DNA of 63,949 nt, taken from contig JAHDXO010000054.1 of the NCBI GenBank assembly GCA_023382975.1, positions 13,448 to 77,396 on the forward strand, in the 5' to 3' direction. The stretch is from Pirellulaceae bacterium (lineage in GTDB: Bacteria; Planctomycetota; Planctomycetia; Pirellulales; Pirellulaceae). The notes under the pieces are model-generated. The model was given only the letters and a program-made list of their open reading frames with translations. It did no database searches and had not been told where the DNA came from. How positions within the stretch are numbered: the first letter of the stretch is position 1; every line of letters begins with the position of its first letter. Shown piece by piece: positions 57,441 through 63,949 of the stretch. The translations under genes were made by a program, and so were the position numbers.

Positions 57441-58532
57441 TTACGTTCGATCGACCGGAAAAGCTATCACTTCGGCAATTTCCTGAGCCTCGCAGGCCAA
57501 CATCACCAAACGGTCGAAGCCAAGCGCTACCCCCGTACAGCATGGGAGGCCGCTTTGCATCGCTGCCAGCAAACGCCCCGCCTCGGGCAGCGCCTCCTTT
57601 CCATCCGCCCTTCGCAGTTCGTTGATGCGCCGGTTTCTTCGCCGCAGTTCCTCGGCATCGCTCAATTCATGATAGCCGTTTGCCAATTCCACGCCGCGGA
57701 AGTACAGTTCGAACCGCTCGGCCACGGGAGGATCTTCTGGTCGGACACGCGCGAGGGCCGCTTGGCTGGCCGGATAGTCGTACAGAATTGCCGGCCGCCG
57801 GAGACCGAGTTGAGGTTCGATCCGCTCGACCAGCAGCAGATCCAGCCAACCATCGCGGTCGTCCGGCGTCATGCTGTCTGGAGCGGCGATGCCCCATCGA
57901 TTCGCGATTTCCACCAATTGCGGCCCGTCGGTTCGATGCGGATCGATCCCCACCCACTGCTGAAACGCCTCGCGGTAGCTCAGGCGTTCTGCGGCGCCTC
58001 GCTCGAGCAATTCCTCGCCAAGATCCGACAACAAGGACATGCCCTGCTGCATGTCGTCGCCCACTCCGTACCATTCGACCATCGTGAATTCCGGGTTGTG
58101 CAAGCGGCCCGTCTCGCCGCCTCGGAAAGCCCGCGTGATTTGGTACATCGACGGGTATCCGGCAGCCAGCAGCCGCTTCATGGCGAATTCAGGCGACGTT
58201 TGCAGCCACATGCGCTGTCCGTCATGCATCTGGCGCGGATCGGAAAACAACGTCACCGGGATCGGATCCAGATGACGGTCGATGACTGTCTCGGCCGACA
58301 GCAAAGGCGTTTCGACTTCGAGAAAGCCGCGGTTCTCGAAAAATCGACGCACACGCCGCAGCAGCTCGGCCCGAAGCCGTGTTGTTGCCAGGGACGCGCT
58401 GGGGCGGAAGTCCCCGCGGCTGTGAAGAACGGGGGGTTGCTCCGAACCGACGCGGAGAAGCGGAGCGGAATCTGGCTGATCGCTTGACGCCGGTCCCAAT
58501 TCTCTCACAGCCTCTCCGTGATGCCCGTCCAT
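57441..58532 (-). CDS. epmA: Elongation factor P--(R)-beta-lysine ligase
   Basis: EpmA is a class II lysyl-tRNA-synthetase paralogue without an anticodon-binding domain. It activates (R)-beta-lysine with ATP and joins it to Lys34 of EF-P. This 363-aa protein shows family motifs throughout: RRFFENRGFLEVETPLLS, LQTSPEFAMKRLLAAG, FRGGETGRLHNPEFTMVEWY (motif 2), ERFELYFRGVELANGYHEL and the terminal GVALGFDRLVMLACEAQEI (motif 3). The N-terminus is about 40 residues longer than in E. coli, so a later start is possible. Six bases separate it from the efp stop, and no strong Shine-Dalgarno is seen, so it is probably coupled to efp. With efp and epmB next to it the assignment is firm. Confidence 0.95.
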   Translation of the reverse strand: MDGHHGEAVRELGPASSDQPDSAPLLRVGSEQPPVLHSRGDFRPSASLATTRLRAELLRRVRRFFENRGFLEVETPLLSAETVIDRHLDPIPVTLFSDPRQMHDGQRMWLQTSPEFAMKRLLAAGYPSMYQITRAFRGGETGRLHNPEFTMVEWYGVGDDMQQGMSLLSDLGEELLERGAAERLSYREAFQQWVGIDPHRTDGPQLVEIANRWGIAAPDSMTPDDRDGWLDLLLVERIEPQLGLRRPAILYDYPASQAALARVRPEDPPVAERFELYFRGVELANGYHELSDAEELRRRNRRINELRRADGKEALPEAGRLLAAMQSGLPCCTGVALGFDRLVMLACEAQEIAEVIAFPVDRT

Positions 58533-58538
58533 GCCAGG

Positions 58539-59108
58539 TCAGGTGCTGACCCGCTCGACATACTGGCCGGTTCGCGTGTCGACCTTGATCACATTGCCCA
58601 TGTTGATGAACGATGGACAGATGATCTCGGCACCGGTCTCGACCTTGACCGGCTTGGTGACGTTCGTCGCGGTATCGCCCTTGGCACCCGGTTCGCAGTA
58701 CTCGACTTTCAATTCCACGTGGTTCGGCGGCGACATCGTGACTGGGTTGCCGTTGAACAGCATCATCGAGCATCCCATGCCATCTTTCAGGTATTTCCAA
58801 TTGTCGTCGACCTGCTCCGCCGTCAACTCGTACTGCTCGTAGGTCTTGATATCCATAAAGACAAACGTATCCAGTTGGCGGTAAAGAAACTGCACCTCAA
58901 TTTCTTCGACGTCCGCGGATTCCAGCGAGTCGCCACCCTTGTAGGTGCGGTCGAGAATCGAGCCGCGAAGCAGGTTCCTCAGTCTGCACTTGTACATGGC
59001 ATTGCCTTTGCCCGGCTTGACGAAATTCATCTCGATCATCAAGTACGGTTCGCCATCGATTTGAACCTTCAAACCCTTGCGGAAATCGCTCGTCTTGTAT
59101 GTACCCAC
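58539..59108 (-). CDS. efp: Translation elongation factor P
   Basis: EF-P binds between the P and E sites of the ribosome and relieves stalling at consecutive prolines. This 189-aa protein has the KOW-like N-domain with the loop KPGKGNA and Lys at position 34, the residue modified by EpmA, then the two OB domains ending INMGNVIKVDTRTGQYVERVS. The length is normal. The start is a GTG (59108) with GGGGAAG about 6 bases before it; an earlier start would disturb the conserved numbering. It heads a minus-strand unit with epmA. The 102-base region to the divergent epmB gene must hold promoters for both; no strong boxes were identified. Confidence 0.97.
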   Translation of the reverse strand: MGTYKTSDFRKGLKVQIDGEPYLMIEMNFVKPGKGNAMYKCRLRNLLRGSILDRTYKGGDSLESADVEEIEVQFLYRQLDTFVFMDIKTYEQYELTAEQVDDNWKYLKDGMGCSMMLFNGNPVTMSPPNHVELKVEYCEPGAKGDTATNVTKPVKVETGAEIICPSFINMGNVIKVDTRTGQYVERVST

Positions 59109-59210
59109 GCTCTGTCTTCCCCACTACGTTGCTTTTGCTGGAACCATTAACATGCTTGCTTGTCAGACGAATCCAACCGGCATGTTTTGCCCGACTGAGG
59201 CACCCAGGCG

Positions 59211-60236
59211 ATGATTCTAGCCGATCCGACCGATTTTGTCCGCACGTCTTCGGCGGTTGCCGAAGATTGGCAGGATGAGCTGCGCAACGCGGTCCGCCAG
59301 CCGGTCGAATTGTGCCGAATCCTGCGGCTGCCCCAGCACTTCGAGGCCGCTGCCGTGGAAGCCAGCCGCCAATTCCCCTTGTTCGTCCCCCGCGGCTACA
59401 TCGCTCGCATGCGTCCGGGCGACGTTCGGGATCCGCTGCTGCGCCAAGTTCTGCCTTTGGCGGAGGAATTCACCGATGCCGCTGGGTTTACCCGCGACCC
59501 GGTGGGCGACCTAGCGTCGAAGAGGGAAAGCGGAATCATCCAAAAGTACCGCTCGCGGGTGCTGACCATAACGACCGGCGCCTGCGGCGTCCATTGCCGC
59601 TACTGTTTTCGCCGCCATTTTCCCTACTCGACGGTTCCTCGCGGGCCGGACGACTGGTCCGCATGGATCGCGGAAATCCGACGCGACGCATCGATCGACG
59701 AGGTGATCCTCAGCGGCGGCGATCCACTGACGCTGGTCGACTCGCAACTCGCCCGACTGGCGGAAATGATCGCCGGCGTCCCCCACGTCCGTCGTCTTCG
59801 AATTCACACACGGATGCCAATCGTCATTCCCGCACGAGTGACGCGCGAATTCACGGGGTGGCTGACTGGTCTGCGGGTGACTCCGGTGTTGGTCGTCCAC
59901 GCCAATCACGCTCAGGAATTGAGTGCCGACGTCCAGCAATCCTTGACGTCGTTGGCGGACGCGGGCGTGATGCTGCTCAACCAGTCGGTGTTGTTGCGCG
60001 GCGTCAACGACGATGCCGATGCGCTGGTCGAGCTTTCCCGGCGACTGCTGGACTGCCGCGTCCTGCCGTATTACTTGCATCAACTGGACCGAGTGGCCGG
60101 AGCGGCCCATTTCGAGGTTCCGGTCGAGCGAGGGATTTCATTGGTCGAGCAGATGCGCGGCCGGTTGCCGGGCTACGCGGTGCCTCGCTACGCGCGCGAG
60201 GTCGCTGGCGAAGCATCGAAACAAGTGCTAGCATAA
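59211..60236 (+). CDS. epmB: EF-P (R)-beta-lysine synthesis enzyme, lysine 2,3-aminomutase family
   Basis: EpmB is a radical-SAM, PLP-dependent aminomutase that converts (S)-alpha-lysine to (R)-beta-lysine for EF-P modification. The 341-aa protein has the radical SAM motif CGVHCRYC (Cys125, Cys129, Cys132), followed by FRRHFPY, then VILSGGDPLTL and RIHTRMPIVIPARVT, typical of the aminomutase barrel. It is shorter than catabolic KamA (about 420 aa), as expected for EpmB. It diverges from efp-epmA, so all three genes for EF-P beta-lysylation are here. The ATG at 59211 is preceded by a weak GAGGCAC. No epmC (hydroxylase) was seen. Confidence 0.93.
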   Translation: MILADPTDFVRTSSAVAEDWQDELRNAVRQPVELCRILRLPQHFEAAAVEASRQFPLFVPRGYIARMRPGDVRDPLLRQVLPLAEEFTDAAGFTRDPVGDLASKRESGIIQKYRSRVLTITTGACGVHCRYCFRRHFPYSTVPRGPDDWSAWIAEIRRDASIDEVILSGGDPLTLVDSQLARLAEMIAGVPHVRRLRIHTRMPIVIPARVTREFTGWLTGLRVTPVLVVHANHAQELSADVQQSLTSLADAGVMLLNQSVLLRGVNDDADALVELSRRLLDCRVLPYYLHQLDRVAGAAHFEVPVERGISLVEQMRGRLPGYAVPRYAREVAGEASKQVLA

Positions 60237-60298
60237 CCACCTTCCGGAAACGGTCCCGTTTTCGAAGATATCGCGTATTTCGTGGGAAGGATTGGATC

Positions 60299-60661
60299 AT
60301 GAGCGACTTCACGGTACGAGGCACCGTCCATCTGATCGAGGAAACCAAGAGCTTTGGGCAGAAAGGTTTTCGCAAGCGTCTGGTGGTGCTGGAGCAGGAC
60401 AAGGGGCGGTTTATCAACTACGTACCGCTTGAATTCACTCGCGAGAACTGCGACCGGGCGGATGAACTCAAGGTTGGCGATGAGGTCGAGGTCGCTTTCT
60501 TCCTGAGCGGCCGCAAATGGCAGCGGGATGCTGGCAGCGAGGTGAAGTATTTCCTGAGCGCCGAAGCGACCGACTTCAAGGTGCTTGGCCACGGCAGCCA
60601 GAAGCGACCCCAACCGTCGGAATCCGAAGCTTACTACGAAGACGAAACCGCACCGTTCTGA
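60299..60661 (+). CDS. DUF3127-like small protein
   Basis: A 120-aa protein of OB-fold appearance: VRGTVHLIEETKSFGQKGFRKRLVVLEQ, FINYVPLEFTRENCDRADEL and VGDEVEVAFFLSGRKWQ match the DUF3127 family, small proteins with a possible single-stranded nucleic-acid-binding role that has not been proven. The C-terminal tail is acidic (SESEAYYEDETAPF), as in single-strand-binding proteins. ATG 60299 has GGGAAGG about 11 bases before it. It follows epmB by 62 bases. Confidence 0.78.
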   Translation: MSDFTVRGTVHLIEETKSFGQKGFRKRLVVLEQDKGRFINYVPLEFTRENCDRADELKVGDEVEVAFFLSGRKWQRDAGSEVKYFLSAEATDFKVLGHGSQKRPQPSESEAYYEDETAPF

Positions 60662-60679
60662 AAGCCGCGCGAATTTGTC

Positions 60680-60707
60680 TTGACCGGTCTGTGCGGTTCG
60701 CTATACT
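60680..60707 (+). promoter_or_regulatory. Sigma-70-type promoter of the CpsB-like gene
   Basis: TTGACC (60680-60685), 16 bases, TATACT (60702-60707), ending 55 bases before the ATG at 60763. Both boxes match five of six. Confidence 0.6.
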
Positions 60708-60762
60708 CCGCGCCGCTCGTTTTTGGCTGCCCTATTCGGAAGGTCCAACGCGGAGACCGGTG

Positions 60763-61566
60763 ATGAACGCCTGCGAAGCCTTCGTCGACATTCACTGTCA
60801 TCTACTTCCCGGAATCGATGACGGTTCGCAATCGTGGGAACAGTCGCTGGAGATGGCCGAAATGGCGGTCGGCGACGGCACGGCGACGATTGTGACGACG
60901 CCCCATCAGTTGGGCAACTACGGCCACAACCACGGCAGGCAGATCCGCGCCAAGACCGCCGAGTTGCAGCAGCAACTGGACGGGAAACAGATCGCCTTGC
61001 GCGTGCTGCCCGGCGCGGATGTGCGGATCGAAGAAGGGATGATCGACAAGCTCGGCAGCGGCGAGGTTCTGACGCTGGCCGACCGCGGGCGGCATGTGCT
61101 CCTGGAACTGCCGCACGAGTTGTTCTTTTCGATGGACGATGTCCTTGCCCAATTGCGTCGAGCGAACATGGTCGGGATCCTGTCCCATCCGGAGCGGAAT
61201 CAAGGCTTGTTGAAGCAGCCTCGCATCGTCGAGTCGTTGATCAACCACGGCTGTCTGATGCAAGTGACGTGCGGCAGTCTGATGGGCACCTTCGGACCGG
61301 CTTCTCAGCAGATGGCCGAGTGGATGCTGGGGGAGGGGTTCGTCCACTTCCTGGCGACGGACGCTCACGGCCCGAACGCGCGCCGTCCCCTGATGCAACG
61401 GGCGTTCGAGCGGGCGGTGCGTCTGGTGGGCGAAGACATCGCCACGGACTTGTGCTGCCGCAATCCGGCGGCGGTTGTGGCCGGCGAGGACGTCTCGATT
61501 GTACGTTACAAGCCGAAGCCGCGCGGTTTCCTCGCGGGCTTGTTCAAACGCAACCGAGCCGCCTGA
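60763..61566 (+). CDS. CpsB/CapC-type tyrosine-protein phosphatase (PHP family)
   Basis: A 267-aa cytosolic protein of the PHP superfamily. Metal-binding motifs are FVDIHCHLLPGIDDG near the start (His-x-His), TTPHQ, VLPGADVRIEE, SHPERN and the C-terminal LATDAHG. In Gram-positive bacteria CpsB/Wzb-like PHP phosphatases dephosphorylate tyrosine kinases that control capsule and exopolysaccharide export, using Mn. No tyrosine kinase or polysaccharide gene lies here, so its target is not evident. ATG 60763 has GGAG about 9 bases before it; frames starting upstream lie inside the preceding gene. The promoter at 60680 fits a separate transcript. Confidence 0.85.
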   Translation: MNACEAFVDIHCHLLPGIDDGSQSWEQSLEMAEMAVGDGTATIVTTPHQLGNYGHNHGRQIRAKTAELQQQLDGKQIALRVLPGADVRIEEGMIDKLGSGEVLTLADRGRHVLLELPHELFFSMDDVLAQLRRANMVGILSHPERNQGLLKQPRIVESLINHGCLMQVTCGSLMGTFGPASQQMAEWMLGEGFVHFLATDAHGPNARRPLMQRAFERAVRLVGEDIATDLCCRNPAAVVAGEDVSIVRYKPKPRGFLAGLFKRNRAA

Positions 61567-61600
61567 TGCCTCGGACACAACCGGTCACCGGCGAGCTTGC

Positions 61601-62389
61601 ATGATGTCAGGCCTGGCGCGAACTGTTCTGCTGTTACTTACCGGAGTGGCTGGCGTTGCAGGCTTTTCGGAACGACCGCTGCGCGCGGCGCAGTGGCCGG
61701 ACGAGTACCGCGTCGGCCAGTTCTCGATCCATGCGGATTTCCCCCTGGCACCGCATTACGGACTGCTGCAGGGCCTGCCGCAACTGCAGACGCAACTGGT
61801 CGAGATGCTGGGCATCCAACCGTCGCACGAATTGATCTACGTGTTTCTGTTCAACAAGCGGAGCACGTACCAAGCGTATCTGCGGGAGTATTTTCCGGAA
61901 GCGCCGTCGCGGAAGGCCCTGTTCATCAAAGCGCGCGGCCCGGGCATGGTTTTCGCGTGGCGCGGCGACGACTTCGAGACGGACTTGCGGCACGAATGCA
62001 CTCACGCGCTGCTGAACGCGGCGTTGCCGGTGGTGCCGCTGTGGCTGGACGAAGGGCTGGCGGAGTACTTCGAGGTGCCCGCGAATCAGCGGCGCGACGG
62101 CAACCCGCACCAGCGATCGATTGCGTGGAGCGTCCGGCTGGGGCAGGTTCCCCGCTTGGAGGAACTGGAAGCGCTGAGCGACTTGAAGCAGATGGGCCGC
62201 ACCGAGTACCGCAACGCCTGGGCGTGGATGCATTTCCTGCTGCACGGACCGCCGCAAGCCCGCGAGGTGCTGCTCCGCTATCTGGGCGACATCCAGGCCC
62301 TGACACCACCGGACCAACTGAGCCGTCGGCTGCGGCATCGGATGCCCGAAATGGAACGTGCCTTCGCGGATCATTTCCGAGGCTGGTAG
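61601..62389 (+). CDS. Secreted gluzincin-type metallopeptidase
   Basis: A 262-aa protein with a signal peptide (ARTVLLLLTGVAGVAGF, cut near RAAQ). Residues 131-135 are the zinc motif HECTH in DLRHECTHALLNAAL, followed 16-20 residues later by LWLDEGLAEYFE with the third-ligand Glu, the arrangement of gluzincins such as the DUF1570 family seen in Planctomycetota. A signal peptide places it outside the cytoplasm. Two Met codons (61601, 61604) are possible starts. It follows the CpsB-like gene by 34 bases and converges with nifV. Confidence 0.78.
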   Translation: MMSGLARTVLLLLTGVAGVAGFSERPLRAAQWPDEYRVGQFSIHADFPLAPHYGLLQGLPQLQTQLVEMLGIQPSHELIYVFLFNKRSTYQAYLREYFPEAPSRKALFIKARGPGMVFAWRGDDFETDLRHECTHALLNAALPVVPLWLDEGLAEYFEVPANQRRDGNPHQRSIAWSVRLGQVPRLEELEALSDLKQMGRTEYRNAWAWMHFLLHGPPQAREVLLRYLGDIQALTPPDQLSRRLRHRMPEMERAFADHFRGW

Positions 62390-62429
62390 CCGCGGCAGAG
62401 CGGAACGTGTTCCAAGCCGGCCGCCTCCG

Positions 62430-63545
62430 CTACGAGGAGAGGCGACGGTAGAGGGCTTCGAGGTCGGACGGCGAAACGGGGCCGCGGCGAGTACCCGCCA
62501 GACGGCGCAAGCGGCCGAGCAGACGCTGGGCAGCGCCGTCGTCGGTCAGGTGGATTCCTCGCTCCGCCAACGCCCTGCGCACGGCAGCCGTTCCGGAGTG
62601 TTTGCCGAGGACGAAACGCGAGGCGTCGCCGCCGACTTCGTCCGAAGCGAACGGCTCGTAGGCTCGCCGGTCGCGATGCATGGCGTGGACGTGAATTCCT
62701 GACTCGTGCTCGAACACCGCACGCCCGACAATTGGTTTGCGGCGCGCAATGGGCTCGTTTGCCGCGGCGGCGACCAAGCGGCACAGTCCCGTCAACGCTC
62801 GTGTGTCAACTCCGCACTCCCGGCCGATCGCGATCCGTGCCGCCATGACGACCTCTTCCAGCGCCGCGTTGCCCGCCCGCTCGCCCAGTCCCAGCACCGT
62901 GACGTCCACGCTGTCCGCACCGGCCGATAATGCCGCCAGGCTGTTCGCCGTCGCCATTCCCAGATCGTTGTGGGCGTGCAAGCCGAGTTGCAGGTCGCCG
63001 GCAGCCGCACGCACGTCGCGGACGCACACGGACGCTTGCTCCGGTGTCCAAACGCCAACCGTGTCGGCCAACCGCACGCGGTGAGCGCCCAGCGAGCGGA
63101 TGGCGTCGGTCAATGCAATGAGAAACGATCGCTCGGCTCGCGAGGCGTCCTGCAGGCCGATCGATACGAAGTCGAAGCGCGTCGCAGCCAGCGGGATCAG
63201 TTGTTCAAGTTGCGTGAGAACCCAGTCGGGCTGTTTGCGCAGCGCCGCCAGGTGGACGGCCGACGCGGGGGCCGAAAAGTGGACCGCATCGACGCCACAA
63301 CGCTCCGCCGCTTCCAGGTCCGCACGGTGCAAGCGGCACCAGGCGGTCAGGCGACTGGCAAGTCGCAAGCCGACGACGGCGCGAATGGCGTCGATCTCGT
63401 CCTCGCCCATCGCCGGCGTGCCGATCTCGATTTCGGGGATGCCGGCCGCGGCGAGCGCCCCGGCAATGGCCAACTTCGAGCCGCGGGAAAAGGCAACGCC
63501 AGCCGCCTGCTCGCCGTCGCGCAACGTGGTATCGACCAGCCACAT
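62430..63545 (-). CDS. nifV: Homocitrate synthase, NifV type
   Basis: NifV condenses acetyl-CoA and 2-oxoglutarate to homocitrate, the organic ligand of the nitrogenase FeMo cofactor. This 371-aa protein begins MWLVDTTLRDGEQAAGVAFS; the DGEQAAGVAF form is characteristic of NifV, while LeuA has DGEQSPG. The barrel signatures LGLHAHNDLGMATANSLAAL (metal His-x-His) and VDVTVLGLGERAGNAALEEV follow, and HESGIHVHAM with ASRFVLGKHSGTAAV lies near the C-terminus. ATG 63545 has GAGGTG about 5 bases before it. Frames open further upstream overlap the ferredoxin gene and are rejected. It starts 8 bases after the ferredoxin stop. Isopropylmalate or citramalate synthase is the alternative, but context and the N-terminal motif favour NifV. 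Confidence 0.82.
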   Translation of the reverse strand: MWLVDTTLRDGEQAAGVAFSRGSKLAIAGALAAAGIPEIEIGTPAMGEDEIDAIRAVVGLRLASRLTAWCRLHRADLEAAERCGVDAVHFSAPASAVHLAALRKQPDWVLTQLEQLIPLAATRFDFVSIGLQDASRAERSFLIALTDAIRSLGAHRVRLADTVGVWTPEQASVCVRDVRAAAGDLQLGLHAHNDLGMATANSLAALSAGADSVDVTVLGLGERAGNAALEEVVMAARIAIGRECGVDTRALTGLCRLVAAAANEPIARRKPIVGRAVFEHESGIHVHAMHRDRRAYEPFASDEVGGDASRFVLGKHSGTAAVRRALAERGIHLTDDGAAQRLLGRLRRLAGTRRGPVSPSDLEALYRRLSS

Positions 63546-63553
63546 CCGACACC

Positions 63554-63859
63554 TCACGCTGCCAGCAACTCGGCAGCCGGCTGGCCCGATTCCAACGCAT
63601 CGAGGATCTGGTCCACCTTGTCCGGATCCACCTCGGGATACCACCATCCGCCCGGGTAGACGACCACCACTGGCCCCTTTTCGCACTGCTTCAAACATCC
63701 GGTGCTGGAGACGAGCGCGTCGATGCCGCGGTCGATCACCTCGTTCTCGAACATCTGCAGCAGGTCCAGCGCGTCCTTGCGGTTGCACACGCCGCGCGGA
63801 TCGCCGCCCACGCGGAAGCTGTTGCAGACCAGAATGTGATACGTCGGTTTTTCCATCAT
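63554..63859 (-). CDS. Thioredoxin-like [2Fe-2S] ferredoxin, nif-associated type
   Basis: A 101-aa ferredoxin. Cys12 and Cys25 (VCNSFRVGGDPRGVC) and Cys55 and Cys59 (STGCLKQC) have the spacing of the thioredoxin-like [2Fe-2S] ferredoxins of Clostridium pasteurianum and Azotobacter vinelandii, the latter encoded in the major nif cluster. The motif GPVVVVYPGGWWY is typical. It would carry electrons, probably to or around nitrogenase maturation. Start is ATG 63859 or 63856, with AAAGGT 5-8 bases upstream. Together with nifV it marks the end of a probable nif operon whose other genes would lie to the right. Confidence 0.9.
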   Translation of the reverse strand: MMEKPTYHILVCNSFRVGGDPRGVCNRKDALDLLQMFENEVIDRGIDALVSSTGCLKQCEKGPVVVVYPGGWWYPEVDPDKVDQILDALESGQPAAELLAA

Positions 63860-63892
63860 CTACCTTTCAAGTTGAATAGAAACATAGGGGAA

Positions 63893-63949
63893 GGGGTCGG
63901 GAGTCGTTTTCGGGGTAGGGATGAACCACACGGAAAACACTCTCTCCGA
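63893..63949. repeat. Dispersed palindromic repeat, family A, copy 2 (cut by window end)
   Basis: GGTCGGGAGTCGTTTTCGGG is followed by a loop with GGATGAACCACACGGAAAAC and TCTCTCCGA, the same layout as at 32722-32796. The right arm would continue past the last base. It sits 33 bases upstream of the ferredoxin start codon. Confidence 0.8.

Noticed and set aside
59312..60661. A long frame running through epmB into the DUF3127-like gene
   Set aside because: Only the last 120 codons have family-like sequence; the rest is the epmB gene read in another frame.
61475..61600. N-terminal extension of the gluzincin into the CpsB-like gene
   Set aside because: The extension lies in another frame of the CpsB-like gene; the signal peptide begins at ATG 61601.

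Overview
The window is high-GC, gene-dense bacterial chromosome that reads as a member of the phylum Planctomycetota, most likely Pirellulales-like. This placement is inferred from gene content: very large secreted proteins with Calx-beta, cohesin, dockerin, RHS and beta-helix modules, an N-terminal LEPR-type motif, membrane Ser/Thr kinases fused to sensory modules, Tat-exported Gfo/Idh/MocA oxidoreductases, and pseudopilins with a GFTLVEL-type motif. No rRNA, tRNA, CRISPR array, transposase or phage gene was seen.

Layout. 1-7907 is the 3' part of a giant Calx-beta/cohesin/dockerin surface protein. 8114-13892 holds an arabinose/fucose isomerase-like enzyme and a kinase-nSTAND-FGE-like fusion. 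13940-20091 (minus) is tilS coupled to a 1669-aa TPR protein with an embedded C39-like peptidase domain. 20258-23175 (plus) holds a pseudopilin, a small jelly-roll protein and a glycine-zipper lipoprotein. 23181-29875 (minus) is a 1780-aa kinase with an extracytoplasmic propeller, plus a secreted protein. 30035-32686 (plus) holds a secreted protein with a degenerate zincin-like motif and a small two-gene cassette (EEP nuclease-like gene with one in-frame TAG, plus an unknown partner). 32987-41689 (minus) is a glycoside hydrolase, a Gfo/Idh/MocA oxidoreductase and a multi-domain Cna-B/carboxypeptidase-regulatory-like protein. 42087-52586 is a 3499-aa RHS protein with a C-terminal dockerin. 52678-56347 holds a secreted GDPD-family protein and a beta-helix gene broken by one in-frame TAG.

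57441-60236 is the complete beta-lysylation set for translation factor EF-P: efp and epmA on the minus strand and epmB diverging from them, preceded by a CPBP protease gene. 60299-62389 (plus) has a DUF3127-like protein, a CpsB-type PHP phosphatase and a secreted gluzincin. At the right edge a minus-strand pair encodes a thioredoxin-like [2Fe-2S] ferredoxin and a NifV-type homocitrate synthase. This is the usual company of a nitrogen-fixation cluster that would continue beyond the window.

Two kinds of dispersed palindrome occur between genes: one at 32722-32796 and again at 63893-63949, and an unrelated one at 36879-36961. A mirror-image promoter motif (TACCAG, 17 bases, TAGAAT) precedes two successive genes at about 30 and 31 kb. 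The best candidates for something little described are the kinase-nSTAND-FGE fusion, the EEP plus unknown-partner cassette, the cohesin/dockerin pairing among giant surface proteins, and the palindrome family that recurs at both accessory loci.
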